From NCBI GenBank assembly GCA_946498265.1, contig CAMMNR010000135.1:1-5184 (forward strand): DNA of 5,184 nt, written 5' to 3'. Positions 4,598 through 5,184 of this stretch are shown here, piece by piece. The position numbers and the translations under genes are program-made. Source of the stretch: an uncultured Clostridium sp. (lineage in GTDB: Bacteria; Bacillota; Clostridia; TANB77; CAG-508). How positions within the stretch are numbered: the first letter of the stretch is position 1; each line of letters opens with the position of its first letter. The notes below the pieces were generated by a model. That model was given only the letters and a program-made list of their open reading frames with translations. It made no database searches and was not told the origin of the DNA.

Positions 4598-5184
4598 TTA
4601 ATCTCCTTGTGCTTGAACTGCTGTAATAGCTACTACTCCTGCTACATCTTCACTGCTACATCCTCTTGATAAATCATTTACAGGTTTAGCTATTCCTTGG
4701 CAAAGTGGACCATATGCTTCAGCTTTTCCTAATCTTTGTACTAATTTATATCCTATATTTCCTGCATTTAGGTCTGGAAAAATTAATACATTAGCTTCAC
4801 CTTTTATTTCACTTGTTGGTGCTTTCATTTCTGCTATTTCTGGTATTATTGCTGCATCTAATTGTAGTTCTCCATCTACTTTTAAATTTGGATCTTTTTC
4901 TTTTACTTTTTTTGTTGCACTTATTACTTTTTCTGTTAATTCAGATTTTGCACTTCCATGTGTTGAATATGAAAGCATTGCTACTTTTGGCTCTTTTTGA
5001 ACTAATTGTTTAAAACTTTTGCTTGATGAAATCGCAATCTCTGCTAATTCTTCTTCTCCTGGATTTTCATTTAATCCAGCATCTCCAAATATAAATGTTC
5101 CTTTTTCTCCATATTCACAATCAGGTACTACCATAACAAAAAAAGCTGAAACTAATTTTGTATCTGGTGCAGTTTTTAAAATTT
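4598..5184 (-). CDS. pta: Phosphate acetyltransferase, C-terminal 194 residues (5' end beyond window)
   Basis: Pta converts acetyl-CoA and phosphate to acetyl phosphate and CoA in the cytoplasm, supplying the substrate for the two kinases downstream. The frame is open from the window edge, so the true start lies outside. The Met at 5134 is internal: 16 codons reading ILKTAPDTKLVSAFFV continue the family sequence upstream of it. Visible family blocks, in fragment numbering, are VPDCEYGEKGTFIFGDAGLN (19-38), PKVAMLSYSTHGSAK (65-79), DGELQLDAAI (103-112), NVLIFPDLNAGNIGYK (131-146) and KPVNDLSRGCS (166-176). The last contains the Ser-Arg pair (172-173) matching the active-site Ser309/Arg310 of the Methanosarcina enzyme. 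The C-terminus, ITAVQAQ plus two residues, is where the family normally ends, so the gene is intact at this end. Its promoter is outside the window. Confidence 0.96.
   Translation of the reverse strand, partial: ILKTAPDTKLVSAFFVMVVPDCEYGEKGTFIFGDAGLNENPGEEELAEIAISSSKSFKQLVQKEPKVAMLSYSTHGSAKSELTEKVISATKKVKEKDPNLKVDGELQLDAAIIPEIAEMKAPTSEIKGEANVLIFPDLNAGNIGYKLVQRLGKAEAYGPLCQGIAKPVNDLSRGCSSEDVAGVVAITAVQAQGD

Noticed and set aside
2391..5013. Plus-strand frames opposite ackA and pta (2391-2678, 2985-3260, 3752-3997, 3981-4238, 4813-5013)
   Set aside because: All are antisense shadows of strongly conserved minus-strand genes, and none has a convincing ribosome binding site.
1..5184. CRISPR array, tRNA or rRNA genes, insertion sequence or phage genes
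   Set aside because: I saw no regularly spaced direct repeats, no tRNA-like cloverleaf or rRNA sequence, and no transposase, integrase or phage structural gene in any frame.

Overview
This window looks like a chromosomal piece from a low-GC Gram-positive anaerobe, most likely a member of the Clostridia. The support is strong A+T bias, AGGAGG-type ribosome binding sites, a T-box leader in front of an aminoacyl-tRNA synthetase gene, and a fermentative pta-ackA cluster. All genes I accept are on the minus strand, so the order of transcription runs from high to low coordinates. Long open frames on the plus strand are antisense shadows.

Region 1 (5184 to 2062) is an acetate-fermentation operon. 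It holds the C-terminal part of pta (phosphate acetyltransferase, 5' end outside the window) and then two complete acetate kinase genes in tandem, here called copy A (4545-3355) and copy B (3304-2111). The two gaps are 52 and 50 bases and have no terminator. The copies are about 66 % identical by my hand count without gaps, so the duplication is not recent. Together the genes would convert acetyl-CoA through acetyl phosphate to acetate with ATP formation. A strong GC-rich hairpin with a U-rich tail closes the operon 6 bases after copy B. A second long hairpin with no terminator-like tail follows it.

Region 2 (about 2030 to 1294) is an A+T-rich intergenic stretch with a good sigma-A-type promoter and an approximately 175-base leader. 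It ends in a 138-residue coiled-coil protein of unknown function, part of which is coded by four 21-bp units.

Region 3 (1266 to 1) is the ileS control region and gene start. It contains an extended -10 promoter, a complete T-box riboswitch with an AUC (Ile) specifier, its antiterminator and terminator, a possible 46-codon ORF overlapping the ileS start, and the first 254 codons of isoleucyl-tRNA synthetase (3' end outside the window).

The gene content is mostly ordinary housekeeping. The points worth a second look are the tandem ackA pair, whose copies depart from the family consensus at different active-site-region positions, the double hairpin after ackA, the compact dyads and two-codon ORF at the start of the coiled-coil transcript, and the possible small ORF between the T-box and ileS. 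I did not find a clearly new multi-gene system.
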